Shown: positions 62,687 through 64,000 of the stretch, piece by piece
Position numbering within the stretch: the first letter of the stretch is position 1
How the letters are laid out: each line of letters begins with the position of its first letter
Assembly (NCBI GenBank): GCA_910586665.1
Contig: CAJUIX010000014.1
Location: 22,677-86,676 of the forward strand
Length of the DNA: 64,000 bases
Origin: an uncultured Duncaniella sp.
Lineage (GTDB): Bacteria; Bacteroidota; Bacteroidia; Bacteroidales; Muribaculaceae
Direction of reading: 5' to 3'
Notes under the pieces: model-generated
Databases searched by the model: none
What the model saw: only the letters and a program-made list of their open reading frames with translations
What the model was told of the DNA's origin: nothing
Made by a program: the position numbers and the translations under genes

Positions 62687-63778
62687 TTAGGAGCCAGCCT
62701 TGTCGCTCCCTTCCTTCGAAGCCTCCCCGCTCAGCATACCGCACGCCGCCTCTATATCCTCGCCGCGCGAGGCCCTGATTGTGGCCGTCACGCCCAGACC
62801 GTTGAGGCGGTCGCGGAAACGCTCGATGACCTCGTCGGAAGCCGTCGAGTGCTCGAAGCCGGGGATTGCATGAAACCTTATGAGATTCACACGGCAGTCC
62901 GTCCCCTTCAGCAGACGCGCCAGGGCATCGGCATGGCGCATGTCGTCGTTGATGCCCGACCACACGATATACTCCGCCGACAGCCGGCGCTGGTGGGCGA
63001 AATCATAATTCCTCAGGAAATCAAACACCTTTGCCACCGGGAAGGCCTTCTCGACCGGCATAAGGGCCTCCCTCTGCCCGGCAAAGGGAGTGTGGACGCT
63101 TATGGCCACATGCACCTTTGTCTCCTCGAGCAGGCGCTGCAGCGCGTCGAGCTTCCCGATGCTCGACACAGTGATGCGCTTCGGGCTCCAGGCCAGTCCC
63201 CACGGAGCGGTCAGGACCTCTATCGCCTTGAGCACCTCGTCGACATTGTCCATCGGCTCACCCATACCCATAAACACTATATTGGTCAGCTTGTCGCTCT
63301 CGCTGATTGAAAAAATCTGGTTGATGATAGCCGCGGCCGTCAGGTTGCCGTGGAAGCCCTGGCGCCCCGTCATGCAGAATCGGCACCCCATGCGGCAGCC
63401 CGCCTGCGACGACACGCAGAGCGTCGCCCTGTCGCGGTCGGGGATATAGACCGCCTCCACATCGCGCCCCCCGGTGCCCGAGGTCAGAAAGTCGAAGCCC
63501 TCTCCGCGGGTGGCGAAGAGATATTTGACCGTCCCGTCCTTCGAGCGTGACTCCTTCACGGGCCTCTGAAGCCCGACGCAGTAGTACTCCGAGAGCCACT
63601 CGCGGGCCCCCTTCGGCAGCTCGGTCATTTCCTCGATGCTGCGCGCGCGGTTCACATAGAGCCTGCGTGCCATCTGCTTCGCTGCAAACTTGCGCAGCCC
63701 TGCCTCCTCGGCTACGGTCTCAAGCTCTCCGAGAGTCATCCCCAGGAGTGGACGGAGTAATTCCTTCTTGCTTTCCAT
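62687..63778 (-). CDS. rlmN: Dual-specificity RNA methyltransferase RlmN
   Basis: Radical-SAM enzyme that makes 2-methyladenosine at A2503 of 23S rRNA and A37 of some tRNAs. The 363-residue protein has the iron-sulfur motif C128-x3-C132-x2-C135 (AGCRMGCRFCMTG) and the conserved C121 in TLCVSSQ. The second catalytic cysteine C346 is in IEAACGML, and MGMGEPMDNVDEVLKAI binds AdoMet. All needed cysteines are present. Transcribed alone on the minus strand, divergent from a tRNA-Ala gene. Confidence 0.97.
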   Translation of the reverse strand: MESKKELLRPLLGMTLGELETVAEEAGLRKFAAKQMARRLYVNRARSIEEMTELPKGAREWLSEYYCVGLQRPVKESRSKDGTVKYLFATRGEGFDFLTSGTGGRDVEAVYIPDRDRATLCVSSQAGCRMGCRFCMTGRQGFHGNLTAAAIINQIFSISESDKLTNIVFMGMGEPMDNVDEVLKAIEVLTAPWGLAWSPKRITVSSIGKLDALQRLLEETKVHVAISVHTPFAGQREALMPVEKAFPVAKVFDFLRNYDFAHQRRLSAEYIVWSGINDDMRHADALARLLKGTDCRVNLIRFHAIPGFEHSTASDEVIERFRDRLNGLGVTATIRASRGEDIEAACGMLSGEASKEGSDKAGS

Positions 63779-63820
63779 AACGATAGTGTGTATATATTAT
63801 TCTAAGGTGGGATATGCCGG

Positions 63821-63860
63821 ATTATGTATGCCGATATAATTAAGGTGAGGCATACATAAT
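63821..63860. repeat. Perfect 12-bp inverted repeat between rlmN and tRNA-Ala
   Basis: ATTATGTATGCC (63821-63832) and GGCATACATAAT (63849-63860) with a 16-nt loop. No U-tract. It may be an operator or a transcript hairpin; I cannot tell which. Confidence 0.6.
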
Positions 63861-63902
63861 TCAGAATCTTGCGCAAAATTACTAAAAAAATCGCCCAAAG
63901 CC

Positions 63903-63933
63903 TTGCAAAAACCAAAAAACATCACTACCTTTG
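63903..63933 (+). promoter_or_regulatory. Promoter of tRNA-Ala
   Basis: TTG (63903-63905), 20 nt, TACCTTTG (63926-63933). Transcription should start near 63940, just before the tRNA. Confidence 0.8.
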
Positions 63934-63946
63934 CACCGCAAACAAC

Positions 63947-64000
63947 GGGGTATTAGCTCATCTGGCTAGAGCGCGACACTGGCAGTGTCGAGGTGAGCGG
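63947..64000 (+). tRNA. tRNA-Ala (GGC anticodon), partial at right edge
   Basis: Acceptor strand GGGGTAT, D-arm GCTCATCTGGCTAGAGC, and anticodon stem CGACA/TGTCG around the loop CTGGCAG, which puts GGC at positions 34-36. The variable region, T-arm and 3' acceptor strand lie beyond the window, so the acceptor pairing cannot be checked. Confidence 0.9.

Overview
The window is a chromosomal segment of a Bacteroidota bacterium, most likely order Bacteroidales and possibly Muribaculaceae. Four things point there. Several promoters have the Bacteroidota pattern TTTG (or TTG), about 20 nt, then TAnnTTTG. The division and cell-wall cluster runs rsmH-ftsL-ftsI-murE-mraY-murD-ftsW-murG-murC-ftsQ-ftsA-ftsZ, without murF or ddl. 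There is a PorZ-like type IX secretion protein. The lipoproteins, DUF3943 protein and rubrerythrin are also typical of the group. The genus is inference.

Layout. 1-8502 is an accessory defence region. It holds the end of a DUF1016/YhcG-type nuclease gene, hsdS and hsdR of a type I restriction system, then a compact AT-rich set of four genes: a protein with two C-terminal membrane helices, a PIN-GNAT-PUA-like fusion, an ASCH protein and an HNH nuclease. This four-gene set is the best candidate for an undescribed system. 9071-11523 holds a secreted carboxylesterase, a 54-nt inverted repeat, and two gene stubs placed head to head (AraC-type regulator C-terminus and GH3 glucosidase C-terminus) that look like a deletion scar in an old polysaccharide-use locus.

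11661-28685 is core genome: a yifB/comM, metH and SGNH-esterase operon on the minus strand; divergent rplS with a structured leader; a DUF3943 protein; hpt, adk, xseB and an M13 peptidase on the plus strand; then manA, an unknown gene, porZ and rdgB on the minus strand. Short GC-rich palindromic repeats recur between these genes. 28922-44579 is the complete dcw cluster, all on the plus strand. It makes the peptidoglycan precursor (MurE, MraY, MurD, MurG, MurC) and the divisome (FtsL, FtsI, FtsW, FtsQ, FtsA, FtsZ).

44683-63778 is mainly minus strand: a tricorn-type S41 protease with an EamA transporter; a plus-strand OmpA lipoprotein; an M28 hydrolase; rubrerythrin and its probable Fur/PerR regulator with a visible operator; a thioredoxin-polA-DUF59-lpxH operon; mdh; an S41 peptidase; pckA; a small plus-strand XRE regulator behind a long structured leader; and rlmN. 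The window ends inside a tRNA-Ala gene.
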